A stretch of DNA of 64,000 nt from NCBI GenBank assembly GCA_963978895.1, contig OZ022245.1, forward strand, positions 5,827,192 through 5,891,191, written 5' to 3'. Under the pieces are notes generated by a model. That model searched no databases. It saw nothing but the letters and a program-made list of their open reading frames with translations, and was not told the origin of the DNA. The stretch's first letter is position 1. Each line of letters begins with the position of its first letter. Both the position numbers and the translations under genes were made by a program. The stretch is from Erpobdella octoculata (taxonomy: Eukaryota > Annelida > Clitellata > Hirudinida > Erpobdellidae). Below, in pieces: positions 47,485 to 61,800 of this stretch.

Positions 47485-47590
47485 CAGGCCATCGTGGTAT
47501 AGTGGTAATTTAAAGCATTTATCTGTGGACCTAAGTGTCGGGGCTTCGAATCCCGCCGGCGTCACCAGCGTCTGCAAAGGTTGTGAGTAG
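47485..47590 (+). mobile_element. tRNA-like SINE head inside R6 copy 1
   Basis: GGTATAGTGG (A box-like) and GCTTCGAATCCCG (B box) in tRNA spacing, followed by CCGGCGTCACCAGCGTC as in the 12862 SINE. The stems do not form a clean cloverleaf, so it is not a functional tRNA gene. Confidence 0.5.
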
Positions 47591-47825
47591 GCGGCTCTGG
47601 CTGTTCTGAAAAATGAACCACGAATCAGTAAAATATTGATAAAGATTTATTCGTGGCTTAAAAGTGTAACTACCGATGCCACGTTAAACAGTGTTAAGCC
47701 ATGGTTATGATTTTGTGACAGTTTTAATAATGAGAAGTATTGGGCATGAAGATGGCTCAGAAGCATGGCCATTATAAGTCGAAAAGGAAGTATTTTCTTA
47801 TTTTTTACAAATTTTGATAAATAAA

Positions 47826-49249
47826 TCTATATATATAAAAGAACATGTCCTGACTGATAATCAACGCCGAGCTCAAACGCCTCATCCTAGGAACGTGAAA
47901 TTTGGAACTTATATTACTTTTATAGCGTAAACATCCGCTAAGAAAGGATTTTTGAAAATTTTGCTCCTGAGGGGAAAAAACTGGAAAACAAACTTTTTTC
48001 TAAAAATTTTTTCTAAAATTTTTTTTTGAAATTTGGTATATAGATTCTTTTTAAAAAATAAAAAGATACGTGTTTCACCATTTTTTGAAAATTCGGTTTC
48101 CCGGACCTCAAATGTGGGTTGGAAAATTGGGTTATTTGGTTTTTAAAGTAGCTTCTACTCAAAAACTGTTAATGCTACAGGAGTAAAAATTAGTATTTAG
48201 TTTCTATTCCAAAAATAATGAAATACGTGTTTTAGCATTTTTTGAAAATTTGGTTTCCAGGACTTCAAATGTGGGGTGGAAAATAGGGCTAATTGTCTTT
48301 TATAGTAACTGCTACTCAAAAACAGTAAATACCACAGATGTACAAATTATTATTTAGTTTCTTTTCTAAAAATAAAGATATACGTGTTTCACCATTTTTT
48401 ACAAATTTGGTTTCCCGGACCTCAAATGTGGGTTGGAAAATTGGGTTATTTGGTTTTTTAAGTAGCTTCTACTCAAAAACTGTTAATGCTACAAAAGTAA
48501 AAATTAGTATTTAGTTTCTACTCTAAAAATAAGGATATATGTGTTTCACCATTTTTTGAAATTTTGGTTTTCAGGACCTCAAATGTGGGGTGGAAAAAGG
48601 TTTTCTTTGGTTTTTAAAGTAACTGCTACTCAAAAACTGTGAATGCTACAGATGTCAAAATTAGTATTTAGTATTTACTCAACAAATTATGATATAAGTG
48701 TTTCAACATTTTTTTAAAAATTTGGTTTCCAGGACATCAAATGTGGGGTGGAAAAAAGGGTTATTTGATTTCAAAATAACTGCTACTCAAAAACTGTAAG
48801 TGCTACAAATGTAAAAATTAGTATTTTGAAGTTTTGTGCCGGTTAAAAGTAGCTAAGTTCAGTTTATCCCCGGTCGGGCCAAGCCGTTATTTTAGAGTCT
48901 TCACACGGGCCAGGCCAAACCTTAAATCAAAGTGGAACGGGCCGAGGTTTTTCACCAAGTATATAGATATTTTAGTGATTTTAGGGTGTTCAGTTGGGCC
49001 GGGCCAAACCTGAAGTCAAGGTGGGACGGGCCGAAGTTTTTCATCAAGTATATAGAACTTCTAAGCCTGTAAGAATGGGCCGGGCCTAATTCAGACGGGC
49101 TGTGCCGGGCCAGGAGTTTGGGTTTTTAAAACGGGCTGGGCTAAGTTGTCGACGGGCCGAGCCGAGACCTAAAAAATTGATCTCTACTATGGATGCACGG
49201 TTTAAACTCTCTAATTTCATGCGAGCGAAGCCGCTACGGGCACTGCTAG
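47826..49249 (+). mobile_element. Helitron-like family 1, full-length copy (1,424 bp)
   Basis: The 5' junction is AAA|TCTATATATATAAAAG, with GACTGAT instead of the long GTCA run of the first copy. Five 157-bp units occupy about 48060-48800, then the GGCCGGGCC-rich part, and GCGAGCGAAGCCGCTACGGG-CACTG-CTAG|T ends it at 49249. The block around it has an uninterrupted counterpart at 63063-64000. No coding. Confidence 0.8.
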
Positions 49250-49397
49250 TGTTAAATAAAATAAAATAAAATAAATAAAACATTTTTTTATAAATTTTCA
49301 CAATTTCTGCCATTTTTTTCTGTGAATTGGAAATTTTTCTTATCATATCTTCTTAAAGATCTGTGCATAAGTGCATAATGCACATGCGTAGGTACGT

Positions 49398-50186
<789 letters not shown>

Positions 50187-51874
50187 TGCGCGCGGTAACG
50201 TACGTGCGACGGTCTCACTAAGGGCACGTATGATGACGTCATCTACGAGTAACTGTTAGTAGGTGGCTCAATGAATGTCTCGCGTGTGGTCCATACAGAT
50301 TGCCTTTTGAGGAAGCTTCATTTTTGAAATGGATACTTAGTATGGTTTTATGCACGTACTTATAAAAATGTACTTAAACCCTTCAATGGTTATGCATGCA
50401 TGTTGATTAGGTACTTTGTTGTTGATGTTAACTTCACAATGTCTTCAGTTGTGTTTTGATTTTAAGTTTATGAGTTTTTTAAAAAATAGACGCTTGAATA
50501 TTTTTAACATTCATGTCTCAATTTTCATACATAAAAAACAAACTTACACCGAAAAAAATCTGGAAGTTTCCAACTCCATAATTTTTCGAAAAACTCACAA
50601 AGTGTTTTTTTCATACTTAGTCAGCCTTCCATTATCGTGTGTTGTTTCATTCTCTTTCTGTTTGTCCCTGTTTCTATCATTGCTTGTCTCTGTTTTCATA
50701 TCGAATTATTTCTCCCCTCTCTCTTCATTTCTTCCGTTTTCTGCGATCTCTTTTATTTCATTTTTTATATTTTTTTTCATTCAGAAGCATTAATGCTACC
50801 ATGGAAACAATGTATTTGAGTGTTTCACTGGAAGTTTTCAAGTTTTCATTGTGATGGTAGTAAAGTGGTTTACCATTAAAACCATATTACTTTAAATAAT
50901 TAAAAGAAATAAAGAGAGACAAAGAAAGAGAGAGAGAGAAAGAAAGAGAGAGAGAAAGAAAAAGAGAGAGAAAAGAAGAGAAACGGAAGTTAACATTACT
51001 TCCGGTCTTCTTACGCATGTCTGCATTGAAATATAAATTGTTTACAGTTAATATAATCCCCGTTAGTAAATTTATAAATTATATTTTCTGAAAAAATTAT
51101 ACAAAAATGAATTTGTCAATTATATATGACATTATAAATTTATATGTTATATTTGTTGGAAAAAGGTTTAAAATTGAATATTCCAATTAAATATTTAATT
51201 ATAACTTTATAACTTATATTTTTTTGTATTATACACTAGTAACTGATTATGTACAATGCACAACTCGAAATGGTTTATCATAGATAAGTGTTATTTATAA
51301 TCAACAATCAATCAACAAAGTGATTATGAGATTAGAATTCATGAGATTATATAAATCAATGAATTGAATGAACGAAAGTGAATCGGTAACCGCGGTGAGT
51401 GAATGATTCATTCACTGTCACCGCCTCCTTATACAGTGCGATGCCTGTGTGTGTGCGTATTAGATTGCATATATAGGTGCATATAATCACAAAACGACCA
51501 GATTTGAGACATCAGCGTCAGAAAATAAGAAAGATTTTTTGAGTTTAATAGATTTTATCTTTTTGATGTGAAATTGGAATTTTCAGTTTCAAGTGTGTTA
51601 AGAAGAAGTAAGACTTTAAGGGCGTTCTATGGTTGAAACTAGATTTACAGATTTTTTCAGTGCTCGAAGTATTTAAATACTGCATTTTAAGATTCACGAT
51701 GTTTTGATTAAGTTCAATTTTAAAAAGTCTACTGTATAGAAAGAATATATAAACTGTAAGATTAATGTGATGGCATCTAAAAACTGCTTGTCCTGATTGA
51801 GATTTAGGTTAAAAATCATCTTTTTTGTAAGGCAATTAACGTTAAAAAAAACTAATAGCCGGAAGAAGATAAAA
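50187..51874. other. Upstream region of the astacin gene
   Basis: The palindromic CRE TGACGTCA at 50234-50241 (within GATGACGTCATC), and a GAAAGA/GAGA microsatellite at 50912-50985. No exon is recognised. It could hold the promoter but no TATA is assigned. Confidence 0.35.
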
Positions 51875-52780
51875 ATGAACACTCTATCATGGAATTTCGC
51901 CATGGTTACGATTACTATGGTGATGATCAGCCGGTGTAAAGCAAAAGATCTCGAACTCGGTGAGTCATAAATTCAGATAGTGTACATTATTTTTTTATTT
52001 ACAGATTTGTTTGTTTTAAATCTTCAAATTATAAAAGTTCGCAGGAACTCTATTATTATTATTAGTAGTAGTATTTTTGTGGAAACGCATGAATACTGCA
52101 TCATCTGTAAGTCTATATTTAAGGAGACTAGCTGATGAGTCGAAATGGTCAGCCAAACTTGAACAACCAATCAAAAGACTGGATTGTCATTCGTCAGCCA
52201 TGCCACGATATTTTTATGACACAACCATATATATAGAATAGTATATAGGATGAGCCTATCTTTTAAGAAGGCTCTGTTTACGTAAGGCACGTATACCTAG
52301 AAACATAGAATGATGAACTATACGCGACAAAAAATAATAATAACTACATTAAAGGAATTGATATGAAAAAAAATTAATTAAATAATAAAAAATTTATAAA
52401 TTTATAAAAATTTACAAAATTTAATATTTTTTCCAAAATGCCTGAAATAAGTTTCATTTGTTTAGTTTCGGTACATCTATTTGTCTAAATATAGTTTTCC
52501 CGATAGAATTTAGTTTGCATTATGAATTTACTTGCCGATTAAAAGAACAATTAAAGTTATTTTTCCAAGTATTTAAAAACCTTCTAGCGCATCAATAGAA
52601 CGGCATTTTTAAGCAATTCAATAGTGAAAGTGGAAAGGACAAGGGAGATAGAAATAGATTGTAGATCACGTGAGATTGATTCCTCTGCTTATTTCTTCAA
52701 TCAATCTTTGGTCCTAAATCGTTTAGAGGCCATTTTCGTATATAGAGCGATAATTCGTTTATCTCCTCTCCTATATACTT

Positions 52781-52828
<48 letters not shown>

Positions 52829-55800
52829 CACAACTGAAAATATTTTGATAGATGGAGTATAATATTATTCAGAAATAATAACACTTTCTCTTATTAAGAG
52901 TACGTTTTAGCTTATATGGATGAATGCATTAAAAAAAAATTAAAATGAGCACATATATACTATATAACATAACAATACAGATATACGTGGTGACTGAAAC
53001 TATGTATTAAGAGACTGAATACTTATTAACTTATTATAGGATGGGTAAAATTATTTTTTTGCTAGTTTCATATTTCAACGCAGATGTTTAAAAAATTGTT
53101 TTAAGTTGGCTTTGAAACACATGCAAGCAAGTAATTAGTGAAACGTTGTTAAAACCTTGATGTGAATTTATTCAACCCTAAGTAAGCCTCACTTGCGTAG
53201 CAACTTACATAGTCAATATATCAAAATTCACATTGTTGCACTTACAAGCCATGGTAATGATTGAGAGTATTATTTAAGCAAAACAGATATCCATCAACGT
53301 CTGAAAAGTTAGTAAAAAATGCTCGTGTTTAAATAATTAACGAGAAAATTTAAATATCTGACAGTGTTTTTAATCAAATTAAACTAGAGAGAATCGGCGT
53401 AGCCAAGAATTTGCAAATGGAAGCAAATGAAGAGTGGAGGGGGTTGACGCCGGATTAACCATTAGGCTGGTAAGGCTATAGTCTTAGGCCCTAAAAATAT
53501 CAACCCAGAAAAATGTCAGTCCTAAAAATATCGACTGTCATTGATGAAATTATAGCTATTATCTGTCTATTTATTTATTTATAAACCATTAGGGAAAATT
53601 TCAATCTGTACGAACAAAAGGGAGCCACAAAATTTCACAACCACGATTACAAAGCTAGAGAGTTGCGTAAAAGAAAAAAATGGGATGATGCTGCATCTGT
53701 AAATTACGTGGGACGTAAATTCAGCATTTTCCAGGGGGGGGGGGGATTTTCCCGCTATTTTATAGCTTACCGACATGGTTACCTATTGTTGCCTGGGTTT
53801 TTTTGCTTAGTTTTTTCTATTTTTTGCCAATGAAACAAATAGCAGATTTTTTTTAATTTGTCAAAAAATCTATCAATGAAGTCTAACTTCATGCCAAATG
53901 TTGCTCTTGCGGCTTGGATGTAATAAGCAAATGCTCTCACACCCACATCACCTTTTTTAGACGACAATTTATATAGCGCCGTGAGTTGGTAACTTGCAGA
54001 TAGGACTAACAGCGCATACGGTGTTTTTACGGCGCTATAAGGAACTTTTCAACAAATGTGTCTGCATCAGAAATTGCTAAAAGTGTTTGTGTCATGTGTG
54101 AAAAACTTCCTGATGATTTTAAAGAGGATTTTGTCCAGGAATATAAGCATTTTGAAACATTTATAAAAGAATGTCGTTCTTAAAAAAATTCTGAAACTAA
54201 ATCTATGTGGTTGTATAGAATTATTGTTGAAACAAATGTCAAAGAAAGTCTTCCAAATGTTAAAACAGCTATGCGTATGTTTTATATTATAATACGTTTA
54301 CGTTATTTGCAATAAATTTATGTTATCTTATTTAATTTTTTGTAAAGGTTGTCCATTAAGCGGGAAGGAATTCCCTTCGGACGAACCTTTTGGGCACCTT
54401 ATTTCTTTCTCAACCAATCGATTTTTTTTTCTTTTTCTGAAATTTTGGTTCTATATTTTTTCTTGTCGTTTTGGTTATTTTCTTTTGTTTAAGTTTAATA
54501 CATATGTTGGTGCTCAATAAATGAATAAAAAAAATTATTTTGTTACTTGAAGTCATTTTGTTTGCAATATAAGGCCTTTTGTTTTAGTAACCAGCCTTAG
54601 GCCTACGGTACCCTTAATCCGGCCTAGGAGGAGGGGAGATAGATGGAATTTGTGCCGACATTTTCAGCAAATTTTCAACCCTAAATTATTTCTTTAAAAC
54701 ACCAGTTGGTGATTTCTCAAACCGTAATTCATTGCTCGTCAGCCACCCAGGTAGGGAGAGGGGTTTGCACCTTAGAAACTCTCAACCACATGGCTACCCC
54801 AGTAGGCATTTTTAAATGAGAAAATATCTGGTTAGGGGCCAAAACATATCAAAATATTGAAAAAATGCAGTATTAAAAACATCTCTGCTCTTCTAAGCAA
54901 TAGGATTTAAATTGAACAACCGGTAGCTCACTCACGAAGTTTACTAATTTTATTTCAGAAGATTCTCAAAACCAAAACATCGGCCAAAACCATGAAAGTT
55001 CACGAAGTTCCAGCAGCGATGTGTCAAAAGGTCACAAAATATCGGTTCCAACCAGGTGAACAATTTTTGAACATTTACATAAAAAACATTAGTTTAAAAC
55101 ATTTTATATCAACATGAATGTTTTTTGGTCAAATAAAATTTCATTAAATTGTAAAAACTTAGAAACAAACAAACTTTATTGTTTTTCACAGAACAGATCA
55201 CACCAATTTGAGGTTATTAAAACGTAAATATTACTAAATTGTCTTGTCAACTGTGACAATCAATCATTTAAGAACAGTCTCGATTTGTTTAATATGGCAT
55301 GGTTTGATATGATATGATATGATAGGTTAATCTTTGTTTTATAAAAATTGTTTATTTCTAAAAAAAACGTTTTTTCGCCACATTTGTGTTTTTTTGCCAC
55401 ATGTAAGTTTACATACTTATCAACATTTTGATTTTTTATGACTGAGCGGTGTTTTGTAAAAGATAATTAATCTCAAAACATGGTACAACTTTAAAACAAT
55501 GACTCTATTATATTATTTGCTTCATGAAACAGCATTCAGTCTTTTAGCCTGGTGGGGTGCAAAAGGGTGCATGCACCCTAAATTAAATAACGTTAAGTAA
55601 TATTTAACAAGTGAATCAAAAAACAAAGTTTTTTAAAAATACACTTTTATATAATCGATTGTATAGGCCACATTCTGTTACATCAACAACGAGCATATTA
55701 ACATAGACAATAAATAGTTCGACGAAAATATCACAAATAATTATTTGATTAAATTTTGTCTAATCGATCCGAAAATTTGATAGAATGCATTGTTAATTAG

Positions 55801-58800
55801 TTCGGAGGTATGTTAAAATTTTTAAATCTCTAGCTTTTCGGGAAGTTAGTTTAAAATTGATTGCAAAATTTGAAGACAGACAGACAGAGAAGTCAAGTTA
55901 AGTAAAAGTGTGTAAAAAACAACACAAAACAACGCATTTATTCTTAAAAGCACAAAGTTCTTGATTAAGATCGTTCTTTTTTTTTTTCTGATTTCCATTC
56001 TGCGTTTAGTAGGATAAATATTTGTAAAGTTTGAGTGTTTTAAAAAATTCCCCCCCAAGGTTTTGTAAATATAATTGAAAAACTATATTAAATGAATTTA
56101 TGAATTCACATGATTAGTTATTTTTTTCTTGCAGGACAGTAACTAGTAAAAACAGTGCAGGTGTCGGTTTGAGTTTTGGGGGCCCAAAAAGGGGCCCCCC
56201 ACTCAAAAGTATTAATAGCCGATATCTATTCATTTAATTACTAAAACTTGTTTATTGTTGATTCCGAGTAACAAGGAAAAAATATTTTAAATGCATTAAC
56301 TACTTGAAACATATCGAATTTTCAGCTTGTAAAAGTTTGCTAGAAACATTGATACACCTAATTAAAAAACATAGGACATTTCTTTAAAGTGCTGGGTTAT
56401 TTTTTTGGAAGAGACATGGGGACTTCTTGCTGCTGGGGCCCTAGGCGAATACCTACTAGTACCGTCTTGGGTTAGGCCCCGGTTAGGGTCTCGGTCCTGT
56501 GTGCGGGAGTGGTAGTTTATATGAAAAATTCTGCACCCTTTTAAACTAAGAGTGCGCTCTTTGTCTTAAAATCCTGGCTACGGGCCTGACCGCATTACTA
56601 ACAATGCACACAACGCTTTAAATCAAATTACGCAGCACCACAAAACCGACATTTTCACCAATACTTTCAAACAAAATCTCTCCCCTATTAGATTCAAGCA
56701 ATCTATTTAAAATTATAAATCTTTTTTATAACACTAGGACATGCAAAAATAAAAATCACTTGACACTGTTATAATGATCACAAACATACATTTACATCAA
56801 CAAAACCTGACAAAATGTCTAACAAAGTCATTTGACGTTTTGAGTTATCAATTGATTTTTTTTAACGCAGTGAAATATTGAATCAAAACAGATCACAAAT
56901 CAGGTCTAAAAGAGCAGCTACTTCCGACCCTACGAAACTTTGGGATAATGCCATCATTCCGTACGTGATAAATCCAAAGTTACCACGTTAGTACCTACGT
57001 CTCATCTACAGACTTTTTGACCATAATTATTTCAGCTGGACTGTTACTTATTAGTGTTTACTTTTTAGATATTATTAATTGATAAACCCATCACTTTCTC
57101 ACCCAACCCAACACATCTAAAAAGTTAAATTTTTTAACCCAACCCACAATTGAATTTTTTCTAATTAGATTTTTTCAATTTTTTTTGTCAACCCAACCTA
57201 ACCCGTCCTACGCATATGTCAAAAAATTTGATCCAACCCATTCCGACCCAGCCTAACCTAATCTAACCATGGGTCAACCCGGCCCATGTCCACCTCTGAT
57301 CTGTTTCAATTAGGAAGCGATTAAATATAATGACAAATGAAATTGCAATTTCAGTAATATCAAACAACAGTTTTTATCAGAATCGCTTTATAAATGTCGG
57401 TGAGATTTACGTAATGGGAGTAGAAATAATAATTAAAAGTTATGTTCATATTTCTTCAGGCTACGTATTTTCGAGAATAGAAGCAGCCATTGACAGATGG
57501 GAGAAGCATACTTGCATTGTATTTGTAAATAAAGGAGTAAAAGATCTTCACTACTTGGATTTTACTGTCGATAAATGCGGGTTAGAAAAAAGTTGTGATT
57601 CGCTTAGATCATAAATAGAAGGTTTTTCATTTAATTTTTTTTTTAGCGTCAGATAATATTAAGACAGCATAAAATTGAATTAGTTAAAAGTGCTTTAACT
57701 CAGTTAAATTATCCACAATGACGCATTGAATAGAGTGTTATAAAAGTGTAAAATGTAACCACATGTCTTAGGTTCGACTTATGTCATAACACTATTTAAC
57801 GTTTTAAAGCTATGTTTAAATAAAAATTATGTTCTTTAAATGCGTGCTTAGATGCTGCACGCCAGTTGGTTGTGTGAGACATGGAAGGCAGTACTTCTCG
57901 GTACCTGACGAATGCAGCGATGTAGGCACCATCATGCACGAAATGGGACACACAATCGGCTTCCATCACGAACAGTCGCGTCATGACAGAGACCGCTACG
58001 TCAAAATCATCCCGGAAAACATATTACCTGGTATAATTATATATAACGTACCTGCTCATTTAAATGCAGACCAGAAAAATAAATTTTGATTTTTTTTTTA
58101 TTACTAAGTAATGTCAAAATTACAGACAAAGCCCATAACTACAAGATCCACGACGATATAGACTCCCTGAACGAAACATACGACTTTCAAAGCATTATGC
58201 ACTACCGAATCAACGCTGAAGGTCCCGGTGAACGACCCGCCATTATTGTTCTTCAAAATGTCTCCAAGCAAGTTTATAAAACCATCGGACAGCGATATTT
58301 CTTGAGCAAAAGTGATATCAGACAAACGAATAAACTATACAAATGTCCAGGTTTGTACTACAATGTATTGACATTGTAATTCAATATTAAATCTATACGA
58401 TATTTGCACCATCCTTCTGTATAGGAAGACTTTACAGTACAACATTTGACAAAATAAAAAAAAGAAGTTTTTCTGCTCCAAATAACAAATCGCTTAGGCG
58501 CGACCATTTTGGCGCAGCCATTTTAGCACCGGACGTTTTGTTGGTCTTTTTTGGCGTTATTTAAATTTATATTAATGTTTAGTTTTTAGTCATTTTTTTA
58601 AACGTTATTAAACTGTTGCTATAATTTTTTTCAACAAGTTTACTAAATATTAAAAAAACATAATTCATTTGTCACCAAAAACTCGAACTAAAAAATCTGT
58701 CCAAAAACATCCCATTTCAAATCTTGAAATAGATGGTTTGGCTACAAAAAATGTCTGCATACTTAAAATCAATGCAAAAACAGAAACTTGCTTTGCTTTC

Positions 58801-61800
58801 AATAGAATGTGGAGGCACTCTGTTGGACAGAAATGCCACATTTGGAACTCCCGGATTTGATACAACTCTGAACGAAAAAGTTTTTTACAAGCCTCGAAAC
58901 TGCCAGTGGAACATCAAAACATTTCAGGGTACCATGATTACTCTCCATATCACAGCCGCCAGAATACCAAAGAGCGATAACTGCAGTAGTTATTTGGAGG
59001 TCAGGGATGGATACAAAACGTCGGCCGTAATTGGTCTGTTTATCTTATCAGTGTTTGCTAACAGAAATTTATTGTTAAAATCTTATATTACATTGAACTT
59101 GAATTTAACCAATTTTTTTAGTTTTTTAGCACTTATTTTCATTTGAATAACTTGATGAAAGTATTTAAAACAACTAAGGGAAAACGAATTTTTTAACAAA
59201 CTTTGATTTCAAATACACTCGATTTAGAAATACGAAAGATGTTCAAATTATTTTTTTCAATCGAATCATGTATAAAGCAATGCTGAAAGTTTCAACTTCC
59301 TAGCTAGTCAAAAAGCTGGTTAAATTTTACTTGCAAGATTTGCGTACAGAAAAAAACACACACACATACACAAACTGAGATTGCAATCTAAATAAAAGTT
59401 TGTAAAAACGAAGATATAAAAATTTAGTTGGAAAATACACAAATTTGTCTTTGAGCCATTTTTCTTTTTATTAAAAAAAATTGAGCTAATAGTTTGAGAA
59501 ACTTGGTAAACATAAATAATTTTAAAAAACTTAAAGATTTAGAATAATATTTTTTAACGCAGAACGACTTTGCGGAGGAAATAAAAAAAGAAAAACCTTT
59601 CGATCATCTGGTCGAAGGCTGTTCGTTGAATTCAACCAGGCTGGTGAAACGAGTTTAAAACCGCCTGGATTTATGGCAGAATATCAATGTAAGATAATTT
59701 GTATTCTAATTTTCTATAATTTTCCTTCTTTTCTAAACATTTAACTTGTTTAAACGGGTATATAATCGATATTATCGTCAAACAGTGTTTTGTTTATCAT
59801 TTTGAATTTCTATAAAATTATTATTATTTTTTTACAGTCACCTGTAACCATTCTATAAAAGCTTCCAGTGGAAATATTTACTCGCCCACGTTTCCTTCCA
59901 ACTATCCGCCAAACATGGACTGTACATATGTCATCCAATCTCCCAAATCAACTCAAATCGTTCTCTCTTTTGGGACTTTCTTAGTGAGGACTTTTTTGAT
60001 ACTGACCATTCAGTTCATTTTCGTTTAGCTTAGGTTTAAAAACGATATGGTTTTTACGCCAATTATAATCGGCGAATTAAATCGAATTAAATTATAATTC
60101 CATGAAGAGACATCACTGAAATTTTTTTCTAGTTATCTGAACAGTCTAGCAATGAAAAAAAGTTTTCTAAATTCGAAAGCCGATTTAAAAAAAAAGTTCT
60201 GATTTTCATTCTAGTATCCATTTTTTTTAGCTTTTTTGTTCTTGTGTGAGGTTCACTGACGGTGGCGGTAAAGCTTGAGGATGAACAGGACAATATGAAC
60301 AAACTATCATAAAGCTAAAATTCTAGATAGTTAAATCAAGGATTTTAGTGAACATATTGCCACCAAAACGTTCTTGGAAAAATTGGATAACTGGAAAAAT
60401 TATTCGACACTTACTGAAACATTAATATTTAGCTCGAAAACTTTAAATACGGTTATTACATTAAAATAATTTTAGCGCAAATACTTAATATTTCGATGAA
60501 AATATTATTTTTTCAATAAATTACGTGACGCCATTCTAATACAAAGTCAGGTTCATACTGAAAAATTTTAAATATTTAAAAATACCAAAGACCCGAACAA
60601 ATTCTTACAGCTTGAAATTAGTTTGAAAGGCCATTATGCTATATTAATTGCAAAAGATTGTAATTTTTCACCACTTTTCACAGTTTCCTTTGAGTTTTCT
60701 CACTTTTTAGATTTATTTTATAACACCGCGTTTCCCCACAACCTTCGGGCAGCAGGATTCAAACTTCTGGTTTTTTGGTCAACAAGCGAGCGCTTAATTA
60801 CTAGGCCAACGTCGTTTCTAAAGATGTTTTGTAATAATACTATATTGAAAAAAAATTATAATATTTTTCCTTAACAATTTTATGCAGATTGAGAGCAGTA
60901 AGAATTGCGACGACTTCGTTGAAGTTAGAGATGGTAAAAACAAGTCAGCCCCACTGATTGGAATATATTGCGGTGATGCAGTGCCAGCTCTCAAATCGTC
61001 TTCAAATAATTTATTTGTAAGATTTAAGTCTGACGATGAGCTAAACTTCCAAGGGTTCAATGCATCTTTCAGAGCAGGTTTTTATAATTTATTTATCAGT
61101 TTTCCAATGAATGTTTTTTTGTAATAGTGATGATGACTTGCTGACATGGAACGAAAATTGGTGGTTGAACCCCACGCTGGATAGATGCTTTGTCTTTTCC
61201 ATTAATGGAAAACTGATGGGTTATTAAAAATATCGATTACCATGTAAATTAATACTCAAAATTAATAATCCTAAAGAAAATAACGTTTTAGTTCTATGAG
61301 TTTCCGGCTTCGAGCGTTTGTCACAAAGTTTCCCGGTTGTGATAAACATGATTTGGCTACCGAGGATAAGTAATATAAAAGTCAGCGTGATAAATTAAAT
61401 TTGGACAATATATCTAGTTGGGGGTCGACCGACTACCGAATAGAGAATCGGAAACTGCCTTCAAAACTCTTACACAAGGAATTATCATACCTGCTATGTC
61501 CAATATCATGCTGACATTTTTTTTCCATTTCGAATAACCCAAGTGTCTTGACGTTTTTTTTTACAAATTTGTTTATCTCAATCGGCTGGAATAAAACTGC
61601 CGTTTTCGATCGGTCGGTACCGATTAGGTGATATCCGAAAGTTTCATATTTTCAATCCGATATTTGGTCGACTCCTAGCTAGAAGTACCGTCTTGATTTA
61701 TTTTATTGAGTTTATTTATTTTACAGTTCAGTGTGATCGCGTCATAAAATCATCCAGTGGAAACTTCTCATCTCCTGGATTTCCCAATACTTATCCACCG

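Noticed and set aside
47485..47590. A functional tRNA gene
   Set aside because: A and B boxes are present but acceptor and anticodon stems do not pair, and a second copy sits in the same repeat block.
56135..56160. Possible 26-base astacin exon
   Set aside because: It has AG/GT borders, but including it breaks the frame between 55055 and 56871, which join in frame directly.
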